Shown: positions 16,149 to 24,637, counted from the stretch's first letter. The stretch is 64,000 bases of DNA from Streptomyces sp. NBC_00523 (GCF_036346615.1 NZ_CP107836.1:7068001-7132000); one strand, 5' to 3'. The notes: generated from the letters alone by a model not told the origin. Numbers and translations are program-made.

Positions 16149-16517
16149 TCACACCCGTACGAAGCACCCCACCAGCACCGCCAGTGAAACCACCAGCATG
16201 CCCAGGCAGTTCACCCAGAACGTCATGTTCAGCGCCCGGGCGCGGATGTGTGCGGCGGCGGCCGCGAGGAAGTAGACCACGATCGCCGCGGTCGTCGTCA
16301 TGGCCACACCGGGCACCCAGAAGCCGACGACGAGACCCACGACCGAGGCGGTCTTGGCGGTGGTCAGCACCCACCACCACTCGCGGGGCAGCAGGACGCC
16401 CTCCAGGCAGTCCACGATGAACTTCGGCGGGCGCAGCATCATCGCCGCGTCACCGGCCTGGATGACCAGCAGGACCACCACCGGCCAGGCGGGGGAGGGG
16501 AGTTCGAGGAGCGACAT
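16149..16517 (-). CDS. DoxX-family membrane protein
   Basis: This 122-residue integral membrane protein has four hydrophobic segments and DoxX-like features (an early QAGDAAMMLRPPKF stretch after the first helix and a KTASVVGLVVGF helix). It lies 3 bp after the stop of the TetR gene on the same strand, so the pair forms a short operon in which the regulator probably controls its own expression and this gene. The function is unknown beyond family. Confidence 0.75.
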   Translation of the reverse strand: MSLLELPSPAWPVVVLLVIQAGDAAMMLRPPKFIVDCLEGVLLPREWWWVLTTAKTASVVGLVVGFWVPGVAMTTTAAIVVYFLAAAAAHIRARALNMTFWVNCLGMLVVSLAVLVGCFVRV

Positions 16518-16520
16518 GGG

Positions 16521-17126
16521 TCAGTTCCCTTCCTGCGCGGTGACGAAGGCGGCGATGGTCCTGAGCCTCGCCGCCGTCTGCTGTGGTTCGGTCGTTCCGG
16601 CCGCGAGCAGCATCAGTTCGCCGAGATAGCCGGCGAACATCACCTGCGCCCCGAGCCGGGCGCGCGCCTCGTCCATCCCGTCGTTCACCATCGCGGCCCT
16701 CAGGTTGTCCTCGGAGAGCGCGCGGAGTGCGCCCAGGGCGGCGTTCTCCGGCCTGCCCCGGGCCAGCGTCCGGAAGTACGCGCGGGCCAGCTCGTCGTTC
16801 TCGGCGAACAGGGCCAGGAACGGGTCGAAGTAGTGCGCCAGATAGTCGGCGGCGGGCGGCGCGGCCCCCGTCTCCGCCGGTGCGGGAGGGGCCGGGATCC
16901 GGTCCGCGATGGCCTGGTCGTACACCAGGCTCAGCAGCGACTCCTTGTCCCCGACCGCCATCACCGCGCCCACCGAAACACCGGCCTCCGCGGCGATCTG
17001 ACGCACCGTCGTGCTCTGGAAACCCCGCTCGCGGAAGAGCTCGGCGGCGGCCCGGACGATACGGGCGGCGGTCCGCCGCTTCTGCTCCGCCCGGGTTGAG
17101 TGAACGTGTTCACCGAACATGTTCAT
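16521..17126 (-). CDS. TetR-family transcriptional regulator
   Basis: This 201-residue regulator has an N-terminal helix-turn-helix (AAELFRERGFQSTTVRQIAAE then AGVSVGAV) and a variable all-helical ligand domain. I chose ATG 17126, which gives the usual ~20 residues before the DNA-binding domain. That start lies inside a palindromic element at 17101-17125, so the protein probably represses its own gene and the DoxX gene behind it. No ribosome site is obvious, and a leaderless transcript is possible. The ligand is unknown. Confidence 0.88.
   Translation of the reverse strand: MNMFGEHVHSTRAEQKRRTAARIVRAAAELFRERGFQSTTVRQIAAEAGVSVGAVMAVGDKESLLSLVYDQAIADRIPAPPAPAETGAAPPAADYLAHYFDPFLALFAENDELARAYFRTLARGRPENAALGALRALSEDNLRAAMVNDGMDEARARLGAQVMFAGYLGELMLLAAGTTEPQQTAARLRTIAAFVTAQEGN
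17101..17125. promoter_or_regulatory. Probable TetR autoregulatory operator
   Basis: A perfect 10-bp palindrome GAACATGTTC (17115-17124) lies next to an imperfect second copy GAACGTGTTC (17102-17111), 13 bp apart, at the start codon of the TetR gene. Paired dyads at a start codon are typical of self-repressing TetR genes. Confidence 0.65.
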
Positions 17127-17201
17127 AATGTACGAGGACGGCTCCGCCCATGCAAGAGCCCCGGCCCGCGCGCTCGCGGACCGGGGCTCGGGCACTCCCG
17201 G

Positions 17202-18092
17202 TTACAGCTCGTCGCCGAACGCGTCGGCCAGCTCGCGGTACTCCGCCAGCGGCAGCCCCGTCCTGCCGCCCTCCGCCGTGACCACCTGGAGGGCCACGTG
17301 GTCCGCGCCCGCGTCCACGTACTCGCGCGTCCGCGCCTTCACCCGCTCGGCGTCGCCCAGCGCGAAGAGGGCGTCCAGCAGTCGCGCGCTGCCCCCGCCG
17401 TCGAAGTCGCCCTCCGTGAAGCCGAGGCGCAGCAGGTTGCCGGTGTAGTTGGGCAGCTTGAGGTACATCGCCAGCATCCCGCGCGCCGTGTCGCGGGCCC
17501 GGTCGAGATCGGTGTCGAGCACCACGGACAGCTCGGGCGCCAGCAGCGCGTCAGGGCCGAGCGCCTGCCGCGCCTCCGCCGTGTGCGCGGCGGAGACGAG
17601 GTAGGGGTGCGCGCCCAGCGCCCGGTCGGACGCCAGCTTGAGCATCTTCGGGCCCAGCGCCGCCAGCACCCGGTGCCGGGGGCCGACGGACGGGTCGGCG
17701 GCGTCCAGTGCGTCGAGGTAGGCCACCATCGCGCTGTACGGCTTCGCGTACTGCGGGGCCAGCGCGTCGTGGCTGACCCCCAGGCCGAGGACGAAGCGGC
17801 CGCGGGCACTCGCGTCGATCGCGGCGATGCGGGCGGCCACCTCCTCGGCGGTGTGGTCCCAGATGCTCAGGATGCCGGTCGCGACGGTGATGGTCCGGGT
17901 GGCGGCGACGATCTCGGCGGCGTCGTCGGGCGAGGGGCTGCCGCCGAGCCACAGCGTCCCGTAACCCAGCGCCTCGATCTCGGCGGCCGCCTCCGCGATC
18001 GCCTTCCTGCCGTCGGCGTCCACCCGGGAGGAGTGCAGGGCTCCGTTCCAGATGCCGATCCGGCCGAACGTCTCACGCTTCTCAGAAGTCAT
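17202..18092 (-). CDS. LLM-class F420-dependent oxidoreductase
   Basis: This 296-residue TIM-barrel luciferase-like monooxygenase resembles the actinobacterial F420-dependent subgroup. Features include the N-terminal GRIGIWNGALHS strand, ALGYGTLWLGGS, TGILSIWDHTAEEVA and RFVLGLGVSH, all typical of F420-binding LLM proteins. It should use reduced or oxidised F420 (less likely FMN) as hydride carrier; the substrate is unknown. The gene stands alone and is divergent from the MFS gene across ~200 bp. Confidence 0.88.
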   Translation of the reverse strand: MTSEKRETFGRIGIWNGALHSSRVDADGRKAIAEAAAEIEALGYGTLWLGGSPSPDDAAEIVAATRTITVATGILSIWDHTAEEVAARIAAIDASARGRFVLGLGVSHDALAPQYAKPYSAMVAYLDALDAADPSVGPRHRVLAALGPKMLKLASDRALGAHPYLVSAAHTAEARQALGPDALLAPELSVVLDTDLDRARDTARGMLAMYLKLPNYTGNLLRLGFTEGDFDGGGSARLLDALFALGDAERVKARTREYVDAGADHVALQVVTAEGGRTGLPLAEYRELADAFGDEL

Positions 18093-18298
18093 GCCGGGGA
18101 CAACAGCGCCCGGCGCGCACTATTCCCGCGCCTCCCGCGAATGGGTGGCGCGTCTCCCGACACGCCGTCAGCGGGCTGTGCGCGGGGCCCATGTGGCTCA
18201 GTCGCCGCGTGTGCGGCGGCGGCGCCGGGGCAACTGGCGGATATTGGATGCTCTGCGGCTCCGCAGGACGCGCCAGCCCGGACGAGGAGGTAGCTGCC

Positions 18299-19843
18299 GT
18301 GACGACCCCCGCCGCATCGGAGGGACCTGGAGACAGGGAACATCGCCCACCCAGGGGAGGGGGCCGAGGGCGCGATCAGCGCGATGAGGCGGCGGCGCCC
18401 GGCGACTCCGGAGTCGGCACCGTCACCACCGCCGTACCGGCCAGACTCGACCGGCTGCCGTGGTCGCGCTGGCACTGGATGATCGTCATCGGCCTCGGCA
18501 CCGTATGGATTCTCGACGGCCTCGAAGTCACGACGGTCGGCAACATCGCGAGCCGGCTCTCGGAGGACGGGTCGGGTCTCGACATCACGTCCGCGCAGGT
18601 CACCGGACTCGCCGCGGCCCTCTATGTGGCCGGTGCCTGTACGGGGGCGCTGTTCTTCGGCTGGCTCACCGACCGCTACGGCCGCAAGAAGCTGTTCATG
18701 GTGACGCTCGCGGTCTACCTCGCCGCCACCGCCATGACCGCCCTGTCCTTCAGCGCCTGGTGGTTCTTCCTCTTCCGCTTCCTCACCGGCTTCGGCATCG
18801 GCGGCGAGTACGCGGCGATCAACTCGGCCATCGACGAGCTCATCCCCTCGAAGTACCGGGGCCGGGTCGACCTCATCATCAACGGCAGCTACTGGCTGGG
18901 CGCGGTCGGCGGTGCGCTGCTGTCCATCGTGATGCTGGACACGAGCATCTTCCCCAAGGACCTCGGCTGGCGCCTCACCTTCGCGCTCGGGGTCGTCCTG
19001 GGCCTGGTGATCCTCCTCGTACGCCGGCACGTCCCGGAGAGTCCGCGATGGCAGTTCATCCACGGGCACGGCGAGGAGGCCGACGAACTGGTCGACTCCG
19101 TCGAGCGGGAGGTCGAGGCGGAGAAGCACGAGAAGCTGCCGCCGCCGGCCGGAGAGATCACGATCCACCAGCGCAAGAGCATCGGCTTCGGGCTCATCGC
19201 CAGGACCGTCTTCCACAGCTACCCCAAGCGCGCGGTGCTCGGCCTCTCCCTCTTCATCGGGCAGGCCTTCCTCTACAACGCGATCACCTTCGGGTTCGGC
19301 GCGATCCTCACCACGTTCTACGACGTGGAGAGCGGGCACACCGGCTACTACTTCGCGGTGATCGCGGCGGGCAACTTCATCGGCCCGCTCGTCCTGGGCA
19401 AGCTGTTCGACACCATCGGCCGGCGCATCATGATCGCCGGCACCTACATCCTGCCGGGCATCCTGCTGTTCATCACGGCCTGGCTGTTCGACCGGGGCTC
19501 GCTGACCGCCAACACCCTCACCGCGTGCTGGTGCGTGGTGCTGTTCTTCGCGTCGGCCGGCGCCAGCAGCGCGTACCTCACGGTCTCCGAGGTCTTCCCC
19601 ATGGAGACCCGCGCGATGGCCATCGCCTTCTTCTACGCGATCGGCACCGCGGCCGGCGGGATCAGCGGCCCCCTGATCTTCGCCGACCTCACCGAGTCGG
19701 GCGTCCCCGGCGACACCGCCCTCGCGTTCTCCATCGGCGCGGGCCTGATGTGCGCGGCGGGCCTGGTCGCCGCCTTCCTCGCGGTCGACGCGGAGCAGCG
19801 CTCCCTGGAGGACATCGCCAAGCCCCTGTCCCAGACCTCGTAA
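18299..19843 (+). CDS. MFS transporter, sugar/metabolite:H+ symporter type
   Basis: This 514-residue transporter starts at GTG 18299, preceded by AGGAGG at 8 nt; longer frames upstream lack such a site. A ~45-residue polar, disordered N-terminus precedes 12 predicted membrane helices. The loop 2-3 signature is GWLTDRYGRKK, and the corresponding second-half loop is KLFDTIGRR. The central cytoplasmic loop is long and charged (GEEADELVDSVEREVEAEK). The pattern matches sugar or organic-acid symporters of the MFS. The neighbouring TetR gene is convergent, so control by it is not implied. Confidence 0.9.
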   Translation: MTTPAASEGPGDREHRPPRGGGRGRDQRDEAAAPGDSGVGTVTTAVPARLDRLPWSRWHWMIVIGLGTVWILDGLEVTTVGNIASRLSEDGSGLDITSAQVTGLAAALYVAGACTGALFFGWLTDRYGRKKLFMVTLAVYLAATAMTALSFSAWWFFLFRFLTGFGIGGEYAAINSAIDELIPSKYRGRVDLIINGSYWLGAVGGALLSIVMLDTSIFPKDLGWRLTFALGVVLGLVILLVRRHVPESPRWQFIHGHGEEADELVDSVEREVEAEKHEKLPPPAGEITIHQRKSIGFGLIARTVFHSYPKRAVLGLSLFIGQAFLYNAITFGFGAILTTFYDVESGHTGYYFAVIAAGNFIGPLVLGKLFDTIGRRIMIAGTYILPGILLFITAWLFDRGSLTANTLTACWCVVLFFASAGASSAYLTVSEVFPMETRAMAIAFFYAIGTAAGGISGPLIFADLTESGVPGDTALAFSIGAGLMCAAGLVAAFLAVDAEQRSLEDIAKPLSQTS

Positions 19844-19861
19844 CACCTCCAGCGGCATCCC

Positions 19862-20494
19862 TCAGGCCGGACCCGGCGTCGCGGACGCGGGTCCGGCCAG
19901 TCCGTGCAGCAGCAGCCGGGTCAGCGTGTCGATGATCTCCTCGTCGGAGACCTCCGGCCGCCCGGGCCCCGCCGTCGTCACCGCGAACGCGAGCTGCGAG
20001 ACCATCGCGCCCGTGGCGGCGGCCACCACGGCCGGATCGCCCGGAAGACGGTGCCCCCGGTCGCGCAGCCAGGCCAGGTGCTCGCGGAAGATGCCCGTGT
20101 CCCCGGCCAGGCTCGCCCAGGCGCGCCCCTCGCGCGGCGGCCCCGCGAAGGTGGTCTGCATCATCGCCACGATCACCGGGAGATGGTCGCGGATGACCCG
20201 CCAGGTGACCGCCAGGTGCGCGCGCAGCTGCTCCGGGTCGGTCAGGTCGTGGTCGGCCGGGTGCTCCTGCGCGCCCATCTCCGCGTGCAACTGCGCGTTC
20301 AGATCGCCCACCAACGCCTTGAGCAGGTCTTCCTTGTCCGCGAAGTGCGCGTAGAAGGAGCCGGTTGCGCGCCCGGCCTCACGCGTGATGTCGGTGATCT
20401 TCGTATCGAGGTAGCCCCGCTCGGCGAACAGCCGGCGCGCCGCCTCCTTCAGCGCCGCCCCGGTCTCGGCGGCCTTCTCCTTGCGAACGCCCAT
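19862..20494 (-). CDS. TetR-family transcriptional regulator
   Basis: This 210-residue protein has a canonical N-terminal helix-turn-helix (ARRLFAERGYLDTKITDITR, then AGRATGSFYAHFADKEDLL). The rest is a helical ligand-binding domain with WRVIRDHLPVIVAMMQ. It is divergent from an FAD-monooxygenase gene, and the space between them carries two tandem dyads. Regulator plus divergent flavin monooxygenase is a common drug- or metabolite-responsive pair, but here the target gene is destroyed. Confidence 0.9.
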   Translation of the reverse strand: MGVRKEKAAETGAALKEAARRLFAERGYLDTKITDITREAGRATGSFYAHFADKEDLLKALVGDLNAQLHAEMGAQEHPADHDLTDPEQLRAHLAVTWRVIRDHLPVIVAMMQTTFAGPPREGRAWASLAGDTGIFREHLAWLRDRGHRLPGDPAVVAAATGAMVSQLAFAVTTAGPGRPEVSDEEIIDTLTRLLLHGLAGPASATPGPA

Positions 20495-20560
20495 CGGACG
20501 GTGGCTCCTTGTCGCGCTTGACGTGCCATCGGGTGCCCATCATAGTGAACCGGAGTTCGA

Positions 20561-20589
20561 TGAATTGAGATTCACTGAATATGGATTCA
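20561..20589. promoter_or_regulatory. Tandem TetR-type operators
   Basis: Two 14-bp dyads TGAAT-N4-ATTCA (20561-20574 with TGAG, 20576-20589 with ATGG) lie side by side, 15 bp centre to centre. They end 10 bp before the monooxygenase start and 66 bp from the TetR start. Confidence 0.8.
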
Positions 20590-20599
20590 GGGGGCTGAT

Positions 20600-21241
20600 G
20601 TGAACGTCATCGTCGGCGGGGGAGTGGCCGGACTGGCGAGTGCCATCGCGTTACGGCGGCTCGGCGCGGAGGTCACGGTCTACGAGGCGTACGCCGAACC
20701 GGCGGGCCGGGTGGGCTCTTTCCTCAGCCTCGCGTCCAACGGGCTACGGGTGCTGCGCGCCCTCGGCGTCCTGGAACAGGTGCGGCGCGCGGGCTTCGAC
20801 GTGCCGCGCCAGCGCATGTGGGCCGGGTCGGGCAAGCTGCTCGGGGACGTACCGAGGGGCCGGCTCGGCGGCGACGGCCTGCACAGCGTCACGCTGATGC
20901 GCGGCGCCCTGGTCGAGACGCTGCGCACCGAGGCGCTGACCGCCGGGGCGCACCTCGTCACGGGTGAACGCCTGGTGGACGCCGCCGCGACGGACACCGG
21001 GGTACGCGCGGTGTTCGCGAGCGGCCGCACGGCCGAGGCGTCCCTGCTCGTCGGCGCGGACGGCATCCACTCGGTGACCCGCACCCCGCTCGACCCGGAC
21101 GCGCCCGTTCCCGCGTACGCCGGTCTGTACAGCATCTCCGGCGTCTCCGAAGGCGTGCCTGTCGAACCCGGCGTCTTCCACATGACGTTCGCCCGCAACG
21201 GCGCCTTCCTCCACCTCGCGGCACCGGACGGCAGGCCCTAG
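20600..21241 (+). pseudogene. FAD-dependent monooxygenase, 5' fragment cut by IS
   Basis: The fragment starts at GTG 20600 with AGGGGG upstream and encodes ~212 residues. It has the FAD-binding GxGxxG-type start IVGGGVAGLASAIALRRLG and the DG motif GADGIHSVTR of group A flavin monooxygenases. Codon 18 is TTA. Homology continues through NGAFLHLAAPDG and then stops at an in-frame TAG created by the IS481 target site. The matching 3' part lies at 22318-22824 beyond the element. Intact members are ~390-400 residues and hydroxylate aromatic or polyketide compounds. Confidence 0.88.
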
Positions 21242-21242
21242 C
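21237..21242. repeat. Target-site duplication, left copy
   Basis: CCTAGC directly flanks the left inverted repeat and is identical to 22312-22317. It contains the CTAG core preferred by IS481-type elements. Its complement supplies the transposase stop codon. Confidence 0.88.
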
Positions 21243-22218
21243 TGTATTGCCCTGTGAGGTTGGGGACGCGGCTGGCGGGTGGCTTGCCTGCGAGCGCGGT
21301 GTGTCCGCGGTGGTGATTGTAGGTGTGCAGCCAGCCGGGGAACGCGTCGCGTCGTTCCTGCTCTGATTGGTAGGGGCGGGCGTAGGCCCACTCGTCGAGC
21401 AGGGTGCGGTTGAGGCGTTCGACCTTGCCGTTGGTCTGCGGCCGGTAGGGGCGGGTTCGCTTGTGGGTGATCCCGGCCGCTGCCAGGGTGTCGCGCCAGG
21501 TGTGGGACTTGTAGCAGGAGCCGTTGTCGGTCAGGACGCGTTCGACGGTGATGCCTGCGCTGGTGAAGTAGGCGTGGGCCCGCTGCCAGAAGGCGGTGGC
21601 GGTCTCCTTCTTCTCGTTGGTGTGGATCTCGCTGTAGGCGAGGCGGGAGTGGTCGTCGACGGCGGTGTGGATGTAGCTGTAGCCGGCGCTCTTGCGGGTC
21701 TTGCGGCCGGCCTGGCGGCCCAGCACCTTGTGGCCGCCGCCGTCGGGGATGTTGCCGAGCTTCTTGATGTCCACGTGCACCAGTTCGCCGGGCTTCTCGC
21801 GTTCGTAGCGGCGTATGTTCCGGCCGGTCGCACGGTCCAGATGGGTTAGACGGGCGAGCCCGAACCGGGTGAGGACCCGGTGCACGGTCGAGGGCACCAG
21901 TCGCAGGTGGTGGGCGATGCGGGCCGGGCCCCAGCGCCGTAGGACACGAACTTTGATGATGCGCCGCTCGGTGCGGGTCGGGGTCCGCCCGGGACTGTGA
22001 CGAGGACGCGAGGAGCGGTCGGTCATGCCCGCTTCACCGAGGTGCCGGTAGCGGCCGGCCCAGCGCTGGGCTGTGGTTGGTGAGACCTGGAAGCGTTCGG
22101 CGGCTCGGCGCAGCGGCCAGCCCTCCTCGACCACACAGCGGGCCAGGCGCAGGCGTCCAGTCTCGGTCAGGGGTGCATTACGGTGGGGCACGAGGGCCTT
22201 TCGGTCAGGTGTTGACAT
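21238..22218 (-). CDS. IS481-family transposase
   Basis: This 326-residue DDE transposase starts at ATG 22218. N-terminal helix-turn-helix regions (LRRAAERFQVSPTTAQRWAG) precede an RNase H-like rve domain. The likely catalytic acids are Asp in HVDIKKLG, Asp in VLTDNG and Glu in QTNGKVERLNRTL, in the expected order. The stop codon TAG (21238-21240 on the plus strand as CTA) is not within the element: it falls in the target-site duplication, so the last codons and stop depend on insertion into a CTAG target. The frame is intact and the enzyme looks functional. Confidence 0.93.
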   Translation of the reverse strand: MSTPDRKALVPHRNAPLTETGRLRLARCVVEEGWPLRRAAERFQVSPTTAQRWAGRYRHLGEAGMTDRSSRPRHSPGRTPTRTERRIIKVRVLRRWGPARIAHHLRLVPSTVHRVLTRFGLARLTHLDRATGRNIRRYEREKPGELVHVDIKKLGNIPDGGGHKVLGRQAGRKTRKSAGYSYIHTAVDDHSRLAYSEIHTNEKKETATAFWQRAHAYFTSAGITVERVLTDNGSCYKSHTWRDTLAAAGITHKRTRPYRPQTNGKVERLNRTLLDEWAYARPYQSEQERRDAFPGWLHTYNHHRGHTALAGKPPASRVPNLTGQYS

Positions 22219-22311
22219 CGCAATCCACACCGAACCGGAAGGCCCTCACCTGCTTCAAGATCCCTCAGCCGAGACCTGGCTCACCCGTCCACAACCTCCC
22301 AGGACAGAACA
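21243..22311 (-). mobile_element. IS481-family insertion sequence (complete, 1069 bp)
   Basis: The element has TGT...ACA ends with imperfect 26-bp terminal inverted repeats (21243-21268 and 22286-22311, 21 of 26 matching). It is flanked by the 6-bp duplication CCTAGC, which fits the NCTAGN target known for Bordetella IS481. It contains one full-length transposase gene on the minus strand, so it may be mobile. It interrupts an FAD-monooxygenase gene. Confidence 0.9.
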
Positions 22312-22317
22312 CCTAGC
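22312..22317. repeat. Target-site duplication, right copy
   Basis: CCTAGC directly flanks the right inverted repeat and is identical to the left copy. The 3' fragment of the monooxygenase resumes immediately after it. Confidence 0.88.
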
Positions 22318-22824
22318 CCCGGGGAGCCGGATCTCGATCGCGGCGACGAGGCATGGCTCACCCATCTCGCCGGTCTCCACCGGCACGAGCGGGTGCCGTC
22401 CGCCGTCCTCGCCGCCACCGTGACACTGCACCGCCCCACTTCGACCCACAGCCTGGGCCCGGTGACGGTCCGTCACAGCGACCGCATGGTGCTGCTCGGC
22501 GACGCCGACCACCCCGTGGGCGCCGGCCAGGGCGCGTCGATGGCGCTGGAGGACGCCCTCGTGCTCGCGCGCTCGGCACGGAGACCTCCGTACCGGCGGC
22601 CCTCGCGGCGTACGACGCGGCGCGTTCGGACCGACCGGCTCGCGCGGATGGCCCGGGCGGCGGGCAACCGAGACTCCAAGACGGCGGGCCCGCTCGGCCG
22701 TTGGGCGCGGGACCTGATGATGCCGGTCGGCATCCGCTTCTTCTACGAGAAGGCCATGGCCTGGCTCTACACGTACGACTGCGGCGAACTCCCCGCCGCA
22801 CTGGCGGGCGTGCTGCGGGACTGA
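22318..22824 (+). pseudogene. FAD-dependent monooxygenase, 3' fragment with frameshifts
   Basis: This is the C-terminal part of the monooxygenase cut by the IS. It contains DEAWLTHLAGLHRHERVPS and the second FAD motif HSDRMVLLGDADHPVGAGQG. The frame then breaks near 22575, where one CTCG seems to be missing. It continues in another frame as LGTETSVPAALAAYDAARSDR and returns near 22630 after an apparent extra GACC, ending with LARMARAAGNRDSK and ELPAALAGVLRD. These -4/+4 changes, plus an out-of-frame join even if the IS is removed, show that the gene was already inactive or has decayed since. Confidence 0.85.
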
Positions 22825-22896
22825 CGTACGGAACACAGCCCCGGCGTCCCGGAAAGCGGATGCGGTCCGGCCGTGTGGTGGTGTGGGATCGAGGGC

Positions 22897-23763
22897 ATGA
22901 CGATCGCACTCGGCACACCGGACACCGAGGGACTCGGCGCGGCGGCGGACGCGCTGCGGGGCTGGCAGGCCGAGGGTGCCCCGATGCAGCTGCACCCGGG
23001 CGACCTCGGCTGGTACGGGCGGACCGGCCCACGGACCACCGCGGAAGCGGTCAGGACGTGGAGCCGGGCCGGGCGGATACTCGCCGTCGGGCTGCTCGAC
23101 GGACCCGGCCTGATCCGGCTGACCACCGCGCCGAACGCCCGCCGGGACGAGGAGCTCGCGCGAAGACTGGCCGACGACATCGCCCTCCCCGCACACGGGG
23201 TGCTGCCGGAGGGCCGGGCGGCCGTCGAGGCACCGCGGGACGCGCTGGTCCGGGAGGTGCTGGGGGAGCGGGGCTGGGGCATCGACGAGCCGTGGACGCC
23301 GCTGCGCCGCGACCTGACCGGGCCGGTGCCCGCACCGGACCTGACCGTCGAGGTCGCCGGTCCCGGACTGGCCCACCAGGTGGCGGCCGTCCACCGCTCG
23401 GCGTTCCAGGGCTCGCGGTTCACGGACGCCGGGTGGCGCGCGATGGCCGCGGGGCCGCTGTTCACCGACGCCCGCTGCCTGCTCGGACGCGACGAGCGGG
23501 GCGACGCGGTGGCGACGGTGACGGTCTGGTCCGCCGGGCCGGGAAGGCCGGGGCTCCTCGAACCGATGGGCGTACACCGGGACCGCCGCCGCCGGGGCCA
23601 CGGCAGGGCGATCACCCTGGCCGCGGCCGCCGCGCTCCGGGAACTCGGCGCGTCGAGCGCCCTCGTGTGCACACCGAGCTCCAACACCGGGGGCGTGGCC
23701 GCGTACCTGTCGGCGGGCTTCGAGCGGCGCCCCGATATCCACGACCGGTTCCGGCCGGCCTGA
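22897..23763 (+). CDS. GNAT-family N-acetyltransferase
   Basis: This 288-residue protein starts at ATG 22897. The C-terminal half has the GNAT acetyl-CoA site MGVHRDRRRRGHGRAI (the RxxGxG/A loop) followed by ALVCTPSSNTGGVAAYLSAGFERR, a typical beta5-alpha4 region. The N-terminal ~140 residues form a second, degenerate module without the CoA loop. The substrate (amine) is unknown. It lies just after the decayed monooxygenase on the same strand, with no operator of its own that I can see. Confidence 0.85.
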   Translation: MTIALGTPDTEGLGAAADALRGWQAEGAPMQLHPGDLGWYGRTGPRTTAEAVRTWSRAGRILAVGLLDGPGLIRLTTAPNARRDEELARRLADDIALPAHGVLPEGRAAVEAPRDALVREVLGERGWGIDEPWTPLRRDLTGPVPAPDLTVEVAGPGLAHQVAAVHRSAFQGSRFTDAGWRAMAAGPLFTDARCLLGRDERGDAVATVTVWSAGPGRPGLLEPMGVHRDRRRRGHGRAITLAAAAALRELGASSALVCTPSSNTGGVAAYLSAGFERRPDIHDRFRPA

Positions 23764-23851
23764 GGCCGGGCGCCGCTCGCTGATCATGGACGGCGCTGTT
23801 CGGGGCACATGGCGGGCGATGACATTCGCGACCCGCCGAAGGAGACGCCCG

Positions 23852-24637
23852 GTGCCGATACGCAGAACGAGAGGCGTCACACCCCGCCCCGGCGCCACGG
23901 ACGCCGTGCGGAGCCCCTTGCTCATCCTCGCCCTCGCCGGTGCCCTGATCGGCGCGGCGATCCTGCTGTTCCTCCGCTTCGCGCACTGGGCCGGTGCCCA
24001 TCCGGTCACCGCCGTGCTGCTGGCGCTCCTCGCCCTGCCCGTGCTCTACGTCCTGTTCCGGGCCATGCCCCGCGCCCGTGAGCTGCGCCGGGCGGCCCGC
24101 GCGGGCATGATCCCGCCGCCCGGGGAGGAGCCCGTCCCCGAACCGGTCCCCGCCGCGCAGGTCCCGCATGCCCCCACCGACGCCCGCGACGGGCTCACCG
24201 TCGTGCTCCCGCCGCCCGTCCCGGAGTACACCACCCCCGACTTCTCGGCCCTCGACCCGGACGGCTTCGAGGAGGCGGTGGCCGCGCTGTGCGAGCGGGA
24301 CGGCTGCCAGGAGGTCGAAGTGGTCGGCGGAGCGGGTGACTTGGGCGCCGATGTCCTGGCGACCGCCCCCGACGGCCGCCGCGTCGTCGTGCAGTGCAAG
24401 CAGTACGGCCCCGAGCACAAGGTCGGCTCCCAGGACCTCCAGCGCTTCGGCGGCACCTGCTGGACGGTCCACGGCGCGCAGCTCGCTGCCGTAGTGACGA
24501 CCAGCGAGTTCACCGCACCCGCACTGGAGTACGCGGAGGCGTGCGGCATCCGCTGCGTGGACGGCACGGCGCTCGCGGCCTGGGCGGAGGGCTCGGGTGC
24601 GGCTCCCTGGGGGCCGGCGATGCTGGACACGGCCTGA
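23852..24637 (+). CDS. Membrane-anchored Mrr-like restriction endonuclease
   Basis: This 261-residue protein starts at GTG 23852 with AAGGAG at 7 nt. Two hydrophobic helices (about residues 23-45 and 52-70) precede a Pro-rich linker and a C-terminal Mrr_cat nuclease domain. The PD-(D/E)XK core is visible: Glu in FEEAVAALCER, Asp in GDLGADV and QCK in VVVQCKQYG. Soluble Mrr proteins cut methylated DNA; membrane-tethered versions are widespread in actinomycetes, but their role is not settled (defence against incoming DNA is plausible). No methyltransferase or defence partner is adjacent. Confidence 0.85.
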   Translation: MPIRRTRGVTPRPGATDAVRSPLLILALAGALIGAAILLFLRFAHWAGAHPVTAVLLALLALPVLYVLFRAMPRARELRRAARAGMIPPPGEEPVPEPVPAAQVPHAPTDARDGLTVVLPPPVPEYTTPDFSALDPDGFEEAVAALCERDGCQEVEVVGGAGDLGADVLATAPDGRRVVVQCKQYGPEHKVGSQDLQRFGGTCWTVHGAQLAAVVTTSEFTAPALEYAEACGIRCVDGTALAAWAEGSGAAPWGPAMLDTA

